DNA of 64,000 bases from Angiostrongylus vasorum (taxonomy: Eukaryota > Nematoda > Chromadorea > Rhabditida > Metastrongylidae), in the NCBI GenBank assembly GCA_018806985.1, contig JADANN010000058.1, forward strand, positions 1-64,000, given 5' to 3'. Of this stretch, positions 11,800 to 23,039 are shown one piece after another. The notes beneath the pieces were generated by a model. It did not search any database and was not told the origin of the DNA. It worked only from the letters and a program-made list of their open reading frames with translations. Numbering within the stretch: the first letter of the stretch is position 1; each line of letters opens with the position of its first letter. The position numbers were made by a program, and so were the translations under genes.

Positions 11800-13000
11800 A
11801 AAAAATAGTGTCGTTTTTTTCTTGTTCAGCAATCGCGAGGTTGTTATACAGCAAACATTTACTTCCATAGAATAACACAATACAACATAACAGTAGCTGA
11901 CGTTTCCGGCAGTATCGCCTTCTTCAGAGCCTGGAACGGTATAACGATATGCAATTTTGGCAACTACAAGATCAACAGCTTCTCGAAGCACTCACCGCTT
12001 TTTACGTCACTTGCAATGAGGAAGATTAGAACAGCTGATTATAGTCGCATAAGGTTGATGACTGCACCATCCCCACATCAGAAATTGATCCGAAGATACG
12101 GGGTCAGGTCGCGTGTGACCTCTGGACATTCATCTCTGCTATTCATTGCAGGGTTTTTGGCATTTATCCAAAAAGTCCTCGCGAAGTTTCTGCGCTGGTG
12201 TTTTAGTCTCCTGCGCAAGGATATTGACTTTTACTTCAAAATCGTCTCCGCTATGTTTTTGTCTCCTATGCGTGCCTAGTGGGGTACTTTGTCTTAGTTT
12301 GCGTTTGCCCATCTAGGTGTTCTTTTATACGGATACACAAAGTTCCGCCCGTTTCGCCAATATATTCACCTCCGCAATTATTACAACAGATCAGGTATAT
12401 CGTACCTGAACTCATGCATCACCGTCCCCTGCTGTAGGGCAAATTACGCAATTTGTTGTTTCACATAGACGGTCATACAGGCGGTTACGAACTAACTGAC
12501 GACGTAGAGTAGCCGGTGGTATTTCAACTATCGCTACCGATTCCTTTTCCTCTATTCTTCCAGACCTGCCCTTCTTAAGCATCGTTTAATAGCTAAGCTT
12601 AGTTCATCGCTAATAAAGGGCAACATAAACAGGACTTTCTTTTGGCCCGTATGTTCGCATCAATTTCTGATGTGGGATGGTGCAGTCGTCAGCCCTCATA
12701 CGACTATAATCAGCTGTTCTAATCTTCCTCAATGAAAGTCGCGTAAAAAGCGATGAGTTTTTTCGAGAAGCTGTTCATCATGTAATTACCACAGAGTTTT
12801 TCGTCTTTTTGTGAGTGTTATTGGAGCGTTTGACCTAGTAAATTGTATATCAGTATACCCTTCCAGGCTCTGAAGAAAGCATTACTGTCGAAACGTCAGC
12901 TACTGTTGTATTCTACTGTGTTTTTCTATGGAAGTAAATGTACGTTGTTTAATAACCTCGCGATTGCTGAACAAAAAAAGAGACGTTTGTCTGTAGAAAA
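11800..13000. mobile_element. Penelope-like element as an inverted pair
   Basis: The minus-strand copy spans about 12600 to 11800: decayed linker and GIY-YIG region (12280-12600), a C-terminus including FWINAKNPAMNSRDE (12120-12240), then 3' UTR and 3' end. A plus-strand copy of the 3' part alone occupies about 12655-12990. The two arms are about 340 bases, still closely matched, and both contain the CAGGCTCTGAAGAAGGCGAT-type 3' end. The elements point outwards. Stops and frameshifts disable the ORF. Confidence 0.75.
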
Positions 13001-13440
13001 AACTAGAGCTAATACACAAGCGTAGAATCGCACGAGCTGCAGGCAATCGTCAACTCATGCCCGAATTTGCCAAACATTGAAGACAGGTGATGAAAGATGA
13101 TCTTAAAGAGAATAGAGCAGCAGTTACTGTCGAAGGGAAATGTTGGGAAAAGCATTCGCAAAGACCACCGACTCTAGTATTCCGATTCTAGTCAAGTGGA
13201 ATATTTTCTGTGACATTCAGAGCACCCTCTGAGAGCATTGCGAATCTATGCAGTTATATGCGACATTACCACTTTTAAATTTTTAAACAACCCGTCTTTC
13301 ACATCTATTATGTCGGTCCCAGCACTTCTCAGATTCGATTCGTTTCTTCGTATCCATCATCCACGAAGGTCTTCCAACTTTTTTGCGAAGCTTCGGTTTC
13401 TGCTTTGAGAACCTTCTTTCATCTTGAAAGTAGTAGAATG
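13000..13440. other. No recognisable feature
   Basis: No gene is seen. The end of the block (13310-13440) has weak similarity to 40360-40460 in intron 6 of receptor copy 3 (shared GATTCGATTCGTTTC and TCTTCCA blocks), which suggests a common repeat or duplicated intron piece. Confidence 0.35.
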
Positions 13441-13444
13441 TTAA

Positions 13445-13650
13445 TCGAGTGGATTCTACTTCTGGGCCCGAGGTAGCTGGGCTAAGGCGTTACCAATTGG
13501 AGATAGTGATTCTTTACTGGACCAACCCGGTACCAATATCCCGACCTCAGAGTCTTGATGAACCCAGAGCGGTATCGAACCAGCGCTGTGCTCGGCATCA
13601 CATCCAATGCTTCCCGCCCTTATACCATAGCAACACACTACCTAGGACGT
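13445..13650 (-). mobile_element. tRNA-like SINE fragment with perfect B box
   Basis: On the minus strand a GGTTCGATACC motif (plus positions 13571-13581) matches the Pol III B-box consensus GGTTCGANNCC exactly, and a TGGTATAAGGG A-box-like motif lies about 40 bases upstream. I cannot fold an intact cloverleaf around them, so this is more likely a SINE head than a working tRNA. Confidence 0.4.
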
Positions 13651-13840
13651 ATTATACTACACTTTTGCTACTAGAACGCAAATTAATTTACTCGTTAACC
13701 TAATAAATTTGTAAAGATGATGTCATTTATGATAAATTTCTCACGCGTTCGTGAAGAAAAATTTCGGTTCGGTCAATAGATAGATGTACTGTATTTCAGT
13801 GATGAACTAACATGAAGACACCCTACACGACTTTAAATCG

Positions 13841-14029
13841 TTGACACGCATACGTACACACATATATATTCACGCATACGTACACACATATAAATACATG
13901 TCTTAACATAGATGACACGAAACACACACACATATACATACATACATACATACATACATACATACATACATACATACATACATACATACATACATACATA
14001 CATACATACGTACATACATACATACATAC

Positions 14030-14060
<31 letters not shown>

Positions 14061-14315
14061 CATACATACATACACATACATACATACATACATACATACA
14101 TACATACATACATACATACATACATACATACATACATACATACATACATACATACATACATACATACATACATACATACATACATACATACATACAGACA
14201 TACATACATACATACATACATCATACATACGTACATACATACATACATACATACATACATACATACATACATACATACATACATACATACATACATACAT
14301 ACATACATACATACA

Positions 14316-14347
<32 letters not shown>

Positions 14348-14410
14348 CATATACATACATACATACATACATACATACATACATACATGCACACACTACA
14401 CACACACACG

Positions 14411-14462
<52 letters not shown>

Positions 14463-14472
14463 ACACACATAA
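13841..14472. repeat. Compound microsatellite (ATAC)n then (AC)n
   Basis: Roughly 460 bases of tetranucleotide ATAC/TACA (about 115 units, with scattered interruptions such as CATACG and CACATA) are followed at 14391-14470 by an almost pure CA dinucleotide run. Two 25-30-base imperfect copies of GCATACGTACACACATAT precede it. All long open frames here (Met-Tyr-Val-Cys or Tyr-Ile-His-Thr repeats) are artefacts of the repeat. Confidence 0.97.
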
Positions 14473-14769
14473 ACAGCCTCAACGACCTTTCATGACACAA
14501 CGCAACGTATTACCACATTTGTCTACAGAAGCGACGTCGATTATGTGGTAATTTATGCCAGCTGAACCTTCTACAAAATGATATTTATATATAGGTGCTA
14601 ATTTTGTGCTATCCAGTATACGGATTCTCAAAAGGTGTTTCACAAGTTGAGCGAGAAGCGATACGAAACTATGTGCCATCCACCGCACTCCTTCCACTAT
14701 CAGTGTAGCACTTTCTCAAAAATTTCGGCATGCCTTAGTTGAAAAAATTCTTCATGAGTATGAAACCTA

Positions 14770-15060
14770 ATGCTCTCGGCGTTGATCAGTCCCCGAGGGA
14801 TGCGCTATGCATTCGACTTCATCGAGTATCGTTTGGAGCTGATTGAAAGCATGTCTGGGCTTTTACAATGAATCGCAATGGCCTACTATCGAACCAGTGC
14901 TGCTCTACTCCCAAACAAGTCTGGCACTAATTTGAAGACTCCAGAGCGATCGAAGGCTTGGTAGGCCTGGGCTGCGGTGATCGATGCCATGTTCTATTGC
15001 ATGGGCTTCTCGGACAACTGCGCTACACAACCGTCCTTCGTGAGTAACTGCGCTGCTAAA
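14770..15060 (-). mobile_element. tRNA-derived SINE, family B
   Basis: Read on the minus strand, the head is TAGCGCAGTTGTCCGAG (A box) followed about 30 bases on by GGCATCGATCACC (B-box-like). It continues with a body shared with 34495-34770 and 43265-43480 (minus) and 36930-37190 and 41395-41690 (plus). The body carries AGGCCTACCAAGCCTTC, GCACTGGTTCGATA and ATGCAT-TCGACTTC blocks. Confidence 0.7.
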
Positions 15061-15585
15061 AGTGCTCATTGAAGAATCCTTCGCTTTCATAAATTCATAA
15101 TTCCACTCTACCGAAACAAGTAAGCTTTCGCGCCTTATTAGGGTCTACTTTAATAAATAAACTTGCATTGTGTTGGGTTATAGCATTCCAGAGTTGTCGT
15201 ATCATTTACGCCTCAACTAGCCTAGCTACAAACCTATTCATAGTGTTTTTTAACAGACCCAAATCATTAGCTTGGTGCTGCTACAGCCCAACCGATCTTA
15301 CTCAACCAGATTTTAACGAAATTCTTGAAGAAGACACAGTCCTCCAGTGGCACCCAGATCCACATGAGAATTGAACGAGCACCGTAGCTGGCGAAAACCA
15401 GGAAAAGAATCGAGTAAAAGAAGGTATAGGATGCGTACAATATTGATGTGAGGACCGGTAAAAAAGCAAAAAGAGCTACGGAAAGAAACAGGGGATGCTG
15501 CATTGATTAACACATCGACTTGGTAGAATAAAGAAGGTTTTTTTCCGAAAATGCAAGCATTTCAGAAAGGAAACGGACAGCGTTC
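15060..15585. other. No recognisable gene
   Basis: Short overlapping minus-strand frames at 15267-15513 encode hydrophobic, Phe/Leu-rich peptides without an identifiable family. They sit just beyond the broken end of the RTE element and have no supporting splice sites. Confidence 0.35.
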
Positions 15586-15589
15586 GATC

Positions 15590-18345
15590 CTCACATGTTA
15601 ATGAAAATGTTGCTGAACTTTCTACAAAGTTATGACATTTCGCCAACCAATCCGTTCCTCATTAACATTGCTTTTGTGACATTAAATCGAAGACCAATCT
15701 TTCCACAGGCTTCATCAAAGTCGGCAGGCATTCGTTTTGCTTGGCGAATAATTGGTGTTACAAGGACGATGTCACCAGCAAAGCCAAGATGGTGTAATTG
15801 CCGACCATCGATTTTCACTCCAATGTTATCCCATTCCAATGTAATCACGACGTTCTCGAGGGTGGCGGTGAGTATTTTTGGCAAGATGATATCGCCTTGC
15901 CTAACACAGCTTTTGACGTCGATGTTAATGTCGTTGTGGAATGGTTTGGTTGTGAAATTTTTGTACAGCTCACGAAAAATCTTTATGTACTGGGTAGGGA
16001 CTCCTTGACTATCAAAGCTTCCATGACTGCTTCTATCTCAATTAATTCAAAGGCCTTCTTCAAATCGTTGAAAGTGAGACAGATCCGTGTTTTGTAGTCT
16101 CGTGACAATTCAATGAGTCTCGTTATCATGGAGATGTCGTCCATCGCACTAAATCCTTTTCGAAAGCTCTGCTTGATTACATGGTTGTCCTTCGTCCTGT
16201 GTTCTGTCAATCCTGTTTAGGATGGCTCGAGTGAAAAGTTTGTAGACGACAGACAGCAAGCAGATTGGGCGATAGTTGCCATATATCGCGTAGGTCATCC
16301 CTTCTTAAACAATAACACGATCTTGCTGGTCTTCCACTGAGTAGGGACCTTGCATTCGGACAGGTAACGTGTGAAGAGCCGAGCCAGTGTGTTTCACGAG
16401 GACCGGCGAAAGCTTCTTCAGGTGTTCTGGTCTTATCCTGTCCGGACCTGGTGCTGTTCGATTTTTCACCGACGAAATGCCATGTCGGTTTTCGGAAGGA
16501 AGAACCGGTGTTACAACATATCCATCCTCCTTTGCTTCACACGACGGAAGAAGGACGTGACTATCAATGAGATTTGAGTAGTATTCGTGAGTGATTTTCT
16601 GCATTGCCTTTCTGGGCGCTGGAACTGCCCCGTCTGGGTGCCGGAGTGCAATCATCTTGGTCTAGTAATTGGCGAAGTTTCAGGAAGGTTTCCGAGTGCT
16701 TTTCCCAGCCTCTGCAGCTTAGACCATGACTGCAGATCTTCTCTCTTTAAGATCTTCTTTTGTCGCCTGTCGGCACTGTTTTGCAAGTTCGGACGCTAGT
16801 TTCGCGGTTGCCTGCAGCTCTTGCGATTCCACGCTGGCGTATTAGCTCGAGTGTTTCTAGAGACAAACGTCTCTTGGTGACTTTCGGACTCTCAGCTTTC
16901 ATAGCGCTAATGTGAAGATGTTGAATGAGCCGATCGTATTCCTCGTCGATGTTATCGACAACGGTATCTTCCCAACAGCCGACTAATGAATTGAATAAGT
17001 CCCAGTTTGCAGTGGTTCTGGGACTTCGGTTATTGAATTTAGCGGCTTTTTCTTCTATCCGCGAGAAATAGAATCTTGCACGAAGGAGACGGTGGCCTGA
17101 TCCCGCGTAGAATTTTGAGACAACAGCGACATCGTTAGGCGAAACCTTCTATTTACTATGATGTGGTCTACTTTCGTTATGGTACTTTCCACTGGGAGAC
17201 TCCCACGTCCAGCGCTGAGGGTGGGGCTTGTGGAATTGTTAGTTATCATGGATTGTCTTGTTTGCCATGATAAACTCAGACAGTCGCTCACCCTGTTCGT
17301 TCTATTCTAATCCGTGGATCCCAATGTGATGTTCTTCAGACGTTCTTCTTGGCCCAATCTTGACTTTGAAACCTCCAATGATGACCTTGAAGAAATGTGT
17401 GGTCTTCTCTGTAGAACTTCTCTAAGTCCGTATAGAACGCTTCGACTTCTTCTTCATCATAGTTTGATGTCCGCGCGTAAACGACGTAGATTGTCAAAGC
17501 CGGAATTGATCCACATCTTTTTAATCGTAAACGTCCGATTCGGGTTGTAAGTTGTTCGAATGAATCGATGTTCATGGACAAACTCGTGTTGACGAGAACG
17601 CCGACCCCGCCAACTCCTCTACTGTCGCATGTTCCGAGGAACAGTTTTTTCTCCGGTATCAAAGACGGAGTTGAAAGGCTGGCGTCTTCTCGTTCTGGCC
17701 AGGCCGATGAGGTCGTACTTTATCCTTCTTGATTGCATGAGCAAGCCTTCTATCGAGGGCTCGGATGCAAGTGTACGTGCATTGTAGGCACAGATCGTCA
17801 CCATAGTTCTTTGAAATCCAGGCAGCTTCCATTGGCCCTGAGATTTAGCAGCCTCTCCGTACTCGTCCTACCCAACGCTGCCGAAATGGGAGCTATTTAG
17901 AGGTCAGGGGAATGAGGCCCGTTTTTTTTACTGTTTTTAGCTTTTTTAATGCCTACGTACAGCTTGCTGGACTCTGAACGTGGGGGCTGGGTATACTCAC
18001 GGGTAGCTTGCCAGGCTGTCTCAGAGTGGACATGGAGCTTATTTGTTGGAAGCTACTCCTAACCGCCTCCCATACATTTCTCTGTTACATGATTGCAGGC
18101 CTTTGGCAGAATTGACTCATAGAATACAATCCGCATAAGAGAACGCATCCACACGCGCATGCATGAATACGCCTCGTAAATACAGAAAGTTTGTGCAAAA
18201 TCGGCGCAGCAGAAACAGGGAGTCCATCCCTGGATCCACCTGCGTCTCAGGGAAGCAAAGGTCGCTTTTGGTCCGCGATTAACCCCCTACCCGCCACCTG
18301 GGGACGCGCCACGTAGCCTCGCGACTAACCGGCTCGAGATCTCTC
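15590..18345 (-). mobile_element. RTE-type non-LTR retrotransposon 1, 3'-truncated and inactive
   Basis: The element encodes, on the minus strand, an APE-like endonuclease then a reverse transcriptase, the enzymes for target-primed insertion. Endonuclease pieces lie at 17804-17055 (NARTLASE start, [25 protein letters not shown] end). Reverse transcriptase pieces lie at 16655-15630 (RTAPGPDRIRPEHLKK, FRKGFSAMDDI, NDLKKAFELIEIEAVMEAL, then the catalytic box). The ORF is broken by several frameshifts. Two catalytic changes are visible: the endonuclease AETR motif reads ARTR, and the FADD box reads FAGD near 15770. The 5' UTR (17830-18345) is present and matches copies 2 and 3. The copy stops just after the FADD region, so thumb and C-terminus are missing. 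Confidence 0.9.
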
Positions 18346-18379
18346 ATATGAGGGAGATCCGTTGATCGAAAACCTTAGC

Positions 18380-18480
18380 GCAAAAAATTCTCAAAACATT
18401 CTGGCCAAAGCCTTAGCATTCAAGAATGAACCGCAGGAAGGAATGCCTCATCACTACGTGTGATCTCAAAGAGTATTTAA
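18380..18480 (+). mobile_element. Penelope-like C-terminal scrap
   Basis: The plus strand encodes ILKTFW, then a decayed stretch, then NRRKECLITT, equivalent to the end of the Penelope-like ORF (compare 21750-21840). It abuts the 5' end of RTE 1 and the inverted exon block that follows. Confidence 0.5.
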
Positions 18481-18488
18481 GACTGGTA

Positions 18489-18745
18489 TTACCTTAAGCT
18501 TGGGTGATTAAACCTTTGTAGAAATGATATTGGCGCAACACTTAGAAACTCAAAGAAGCCGACATGTGTACACACAGTGTATGCATGAGCAATAGACAGG
18601 TGAAAAATAAGTAGCTGCCCATGTCCATATAATAACGGAGGGCCTGGGCAGTAGATCCATGAGGCTGTGTTTTTGCTAAGTAGGAAGCCATCAGAAAAAC
18701 ATCGCATGTGTGAATGAATATCTCAGTAATCATAGTCTCATTAAT
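18489..18745 (-). pseudogene. Membrane-protein exon, inverted copy
   Basis: The minus strand is open over CDVFLMASYLAK and on through a hydrophobic segment ending SFLQRF. The same exon lies on the plus strand at 19285-19515 (GIFMMASYLVM, IAHTYTVYT) and at 33730-33884 (NTFMLASYFAIQ). The pattern suggests a transmembrane pair of another serpentine receptor, but I cannot name the family. Reading frames differ between the copies, so it is probably decayed. Confidence 0.4.
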
Positions 18746-18779
18746 TTCAGTTGAACTCTGCTCATCAGATGAATGTCTC

Positions 18780-19520
18780 GCTCATTTATTTGGCGCTGTG
18801 CTTCTTCAAAATTTCTTCCATGCAGCATGAACAGAGAGTCATAATTTAAATATGTCGAAGAAATTGGGCACAGTATGTGGGCAATGGAACGACGTCTTCT
18901 GTAGTTGCATTACCATTCTTAATGCACAATCAGCACTGCCCAAAAAGAAGAAAAGCGTTGTTTAGCAAGCTTTTAACGGCAACTACAGAACCTACTGCCT
19001 GTCATGTGGGGAATACTCTCTATTTTTCTCATATTGTTATGTATTCTCGTAATAGTTATGCATTACTTTATATATGCGATTTGTCTGCAACCAATCCCCT
19101 ACATCAATATCTACCTATTATATCCGTTGTGCATAGTGAAGTGGCACTCCACAATGACACTCGTGACCGTCGTCGTTCACTCCAGGCAGCATTAGCGCAA
19201 CTCCATTCGGGTATACACTGTACCCAGTGCCTCTAGCTCCTTCCTCGTCCTTCATCTGATGAGCAGAGCTTAACTGAGATTGACGCGACTGTGATTATTG
19301 TGATATTAATTCACATGTGGGGTATTTTTATGATGGCTTCCTACTTAGTAATGCAAAGCCTCAAGGATCTATTGTACAAGCCTCTCCATCATTATATATG
19401 CACCTACTTATTTTTTCACCCATCTATTGCTCATACATATACTGTGTATACAATTGTCGACTTCTTTGAGTTTTGTCAGTGTTGTGCTAATATTATTTCT
19501 ATAGAAGTCTCATGACCCAA
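18780..19520 (+). pseudogene. Partial membrane-protein gene, unassigned (copy a)
   Basis: The block holds a lead-in matching 33240-33350, a hydrophobic exon at about 19010-19190 (VMHYFIYAICLQPIPYINIY, then a TLVTVVV stretch) and the exon at 19285-19515. The same order occurs at 33230-33890. The frame switches between blocks and I see no clean splice pair joining them. A nematode chemoreceptor is the likeliest identity by composition and context; that is inference. Confidence 0.35.
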
Positions 19521-20211
19521 AGTTAAGATTAGAAACTGCCGCATATTTAAAACGCCTCGCATGGCACTCCGGAAGAACAGAGGTAACTATGTAAATCTCT
19601 CTGGCCTTCAGCTCCTAGGCGTAGGTCGACAAATAAAAAAATTGTCTTCCTCATTTTATCTTAGATGGAATATTCCTTGTCACCATCGTCTCAATATATG
19701 GAGAAACACGCTAAAGTAAAGAGACCAATGATCATGTAAGCAAATTCGAAGTAAAACTTTTTGGTTGCTTTGGCAGTTGCTTATCTTGTGAAATATTTAA
19801 GCCATTCAACGAATGTTTAGTGTTTTAAGAATGATCATCATGGCACTGATAGTCCCGACTATAGCTATCAACTCCTAACGTATATATTTCTGGCAAGATC
19901 ATTATGAAGTATTGATAATCCATTTAACCAATTCTTTTTCGAAACTTTCACACTCTTTTCTCTCACCACCCTTTACCCTGTGTACTGCTATTTCTGCCAA
20001 AGATTCTTCTGCCATTGACCTTGTAGACGGCGCATGATAACATGCTGAGTAGTATATATTAACATCCTCAGTCAGCAGGACAAAGTAATGCTGATTAAAA
20101 ATCCTATTTTAGATATTTTATTCCCATTTTTCATAGGGGTTTGGCAGAAGAGAATTTTTTGCATAATGGAGCTAAAATGTGACATTAGAAAACGAAGACT
20201 TTCATTATAGT
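19520..20211. repeat. Outer and 5' flank of receptor copy 2
   Basis: Positions 19555-19720 match 33885-34060, 19800-19920 match 34370-34460, and 20010-20205 match the flank blocks before receptor copies 1 and 3. No gene is seen. Confidence 0.5.
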
Positions 20212-22153
20212 AACTTCCACGTACGACTTTCTATTAACCTCGACACTGATCAAGTAATTCTTCGCATTCTTGTTGAGCAAACACCAGGTGTTATTTTTAT
20301 TCTTTATTCACGAATAAGCTGACGTTTCGGCGGATTTCGCCTTCCTCAGAGCCTGGAAAGGTCAAGTTGACAGCAGTCTATTCGGCCATACACCTCCATA
20401 ACCAAACAGAGAAAACGCTGAACCAAGATTTCAATCACATTGAACACAGCTTTGCACACTCACCGCTTTCTATGAGGCTTCCACTGAGTATGTCGCGTGG
20501 AGACCAACCGTACAGAATTCACATGGAAGCGTAACATGCCCCGCCCATCAAAATAACAGCCTTATATACTGCCCAATATCACACGTGATAATGAGGCATT
20601 CTTCCCTGCTGTTCATTTCCGGATTTCTGGAATTAATCCCAGAACGCCTCGAGAGTTTTGCGCGCTTGTGTTCTCGATTCCTGTGCGAGGATCGTGAAAC
20701 GTACTTCGAAAGTCCTCCCCACTATGTCTCTGGGCCCTATGCGTGCCCAGTGGGGTATTGGTTTACGTTTGCCAACTAGGTGTTCTTTTTATGCGGACAC
20801 GGAGGGGTCTGCCCGCTTCGCCAATGTATTCGTCTCCGCACGCCTTACAGTAGATCAGATAAACTATACTCGAGCTCATGCAATCACCGTCTCTACCATT
20901 AGGGCAAACTATGCAATTTTGCGTTTCCCGTAGACGGTCATATAGGCGGTTACGAACTAGCTGGCGCCTAGGATTACTCGGTGGCATTCCAACTACGTTT
21001 ACCCGAATTCTCTAAACCCCTTTTTTTTGGAATTTGGAAACGTCCAAATTAGCCTGTCAAAAAAATGGTTACATTACGAAGTGGTACCGAAAGCCAAATA
21101 ATAAAAAATATCTTGGTTCATTACTTCTCCTCTCACCCCTCTCACACGAAAAACAGCGCTTGTAAGGAACATGTTTTGAACAGCAACCAAAGTGTGCACG
21201 GGAAGAGAGCAGAGAGAAGAGTCCCGGAACTTGGCGCGGCAAATAGCCATTTCTAATGGCTACGGAACTGTAGCTCGGGACAGGTGCAGAGGAAATCCGA
21301 GGCCTCCAAACGACAACTCTAGCGATAAAATGGTCCCGTTTCTCCTACCCTTCATCTCAAATGATGTAAGTACAGCTATAAAACGCTGCTTAAGAAGGGC
21401 GGGTCTAGAGAATTCGGTAAAGCGTAGTTGAAATGCCACCGAGTAATCTTAGGGCGCCAGCTAGTTCGTAACCGCCTATATGACCGTCTATGTGCAACGC
21501 AAAATTGCATAGTTTGCCCTAATGGTAGAGACGGTGATTGCATGAGCTCGGGTATAGTTTATCTGATCTCCTGTAAGGCGTGCGGAGACGAATACATTGG
21601 CAAAACGGGCAGACCCCTCTGTGTCCGCATAAAAGAATACCTACTCGGCAAACGTAAACCAAATACCCCACTAGGCATGCATAGGGACGCAGAGACATAA
21701 AGCAGAAGATTTTGAAGTACGGTTTCACGACCTTCGCACAGGAATCGAGAACACAAACGCTCAAAACTTTCGAAGCATTCTGGATTAATTCCAAGAATCC
21801 GAAAATGAGCCGCAGGGAAGGAGTGCCTCATTATCACGCGTGATATTGGGCAGTAGGCAGCCTGTTATTCTAGTGATATGGGCACATTACGATTCCATGT
21901 GAATTCTGTGTGGTTGGTCTCCACACGACATGTTTAGTGAAAGACTCATAGAAAACTGTGAGTGTGCAAAGCTGTGTTCAATGTGATTGAAAATCTTGGT
22001 TCAGCGTTTTATCTGTTTGGTTATGGAGGTGTTTTGCTAAATAGATTGCTGTCAACTTGATCTTTCCAGGCTTTGAGGAAGGCGAAATCCGCCGAAACGT
22101 CATAAAAAATAACACCTCGTGTTTGCTAAACAAGAATACGAAGAATTACTGTC
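20212..22153. mobile_element. Penelope-like element, 1.9-kb head-to-head inverted pair
   Basis: Two copies point outwards from the centre. The plus copy (about 21065-22153) encodes the post-RT linker (ILVHYFSSHPSHTKNS), a basic segment (LARQIAISNGYG), LPFISNDVSTAIKRCLRRAG, RQLVRNRLYDRL, CIVCP, then the GIY-YIG endonuclease core GIVYLISCKACGDEYIGKTG and a C-terminus FWINSKNPKMSRRE. The minus copy (about 21020-20253) repeats the endonuclease (DEYIGEAGRPLRVRI) and 3' region. Arms are about 770 bases with few differences. A frameshift near 21430 and stops disable both. Left and right host junctions share TCATTATA, a candidate target duplication. Confidence 0.85.
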
Positions 22154-23039
22154 ATTATAACCTGACTCCGTGATAATAAGGTGGCCACACTCTGTTCATA
22201 ACAATCAGCTCACTTGTACTCTCCACAACAAACTACTTAGAGTGCAAACAAGCCCAGCCCCAAAGTAACAATTTGCTGAAGAAAGAATCCCAATGTGTTA
22301 AGAAAACCACTATTAGTTAATTGCAAAACTCTTAGGAATGTTTGCTTTCAGGCTGAATTTCTATGTCCTCGAACATTTTTTTTATTTCATTTCCATCCAA
22401 TATTTTTTTGTTTATTAGTTCTCCTTTTCTCTCTTACTTGTAACCTAGTCGTTATAGCGTCTATTGGCTATCCGTATTTATAAACTACAGTGCGTACATC
22501 GCCAAATTCGACTCTTTTCTTCACATATTTTAAGAAAAGTTATCTGCAGTGTGTTTACAAGTTTACTACTAGAGTTGATTTTGCTGAATATAAGCAACTA
22601 AGGAGGGAAATAACAAAGTTTTAGAAGACCTTTCCTGTGTTATCAATCATTTAGAAGTTTGACCACGCAACTTAATGAAACCGCTGAGGACTTGGAATGT
22701 AGAAAGGTAATGAACAGTCCACCTGATCTGATTTTTACTTCCATTTTTTTTCTTGAGCATTTTTTTGTCGTCGAAATAATTTCTTGTTCCAGAAAGGGCT
22801 GGACTTTGTTTAATATCCTCTATATCGAATCGTCCAAGTGTTCCACACACTTCTTTCAATGACATCACTTCCACTGATGGTATACGTAAAAATCAAATAG
22901 GTTTGTGACTCCACGTTTCATCGGAACGTAAGGGTAAATGGCATTTAGTAAGCTTATAAGACAGTCCGAATCAAGCCGGAAACGCCTAGTTTTAATTGAA
23001 TTGAAGAACTGTCCCCTGGATACCGTTTTGTTTCTTCAC

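Noticed and set aside
13823..14472. Six long open frames of 81-211 codons
   Set aside because: All are translations of the ATAC/CA microsatellite in different frames.
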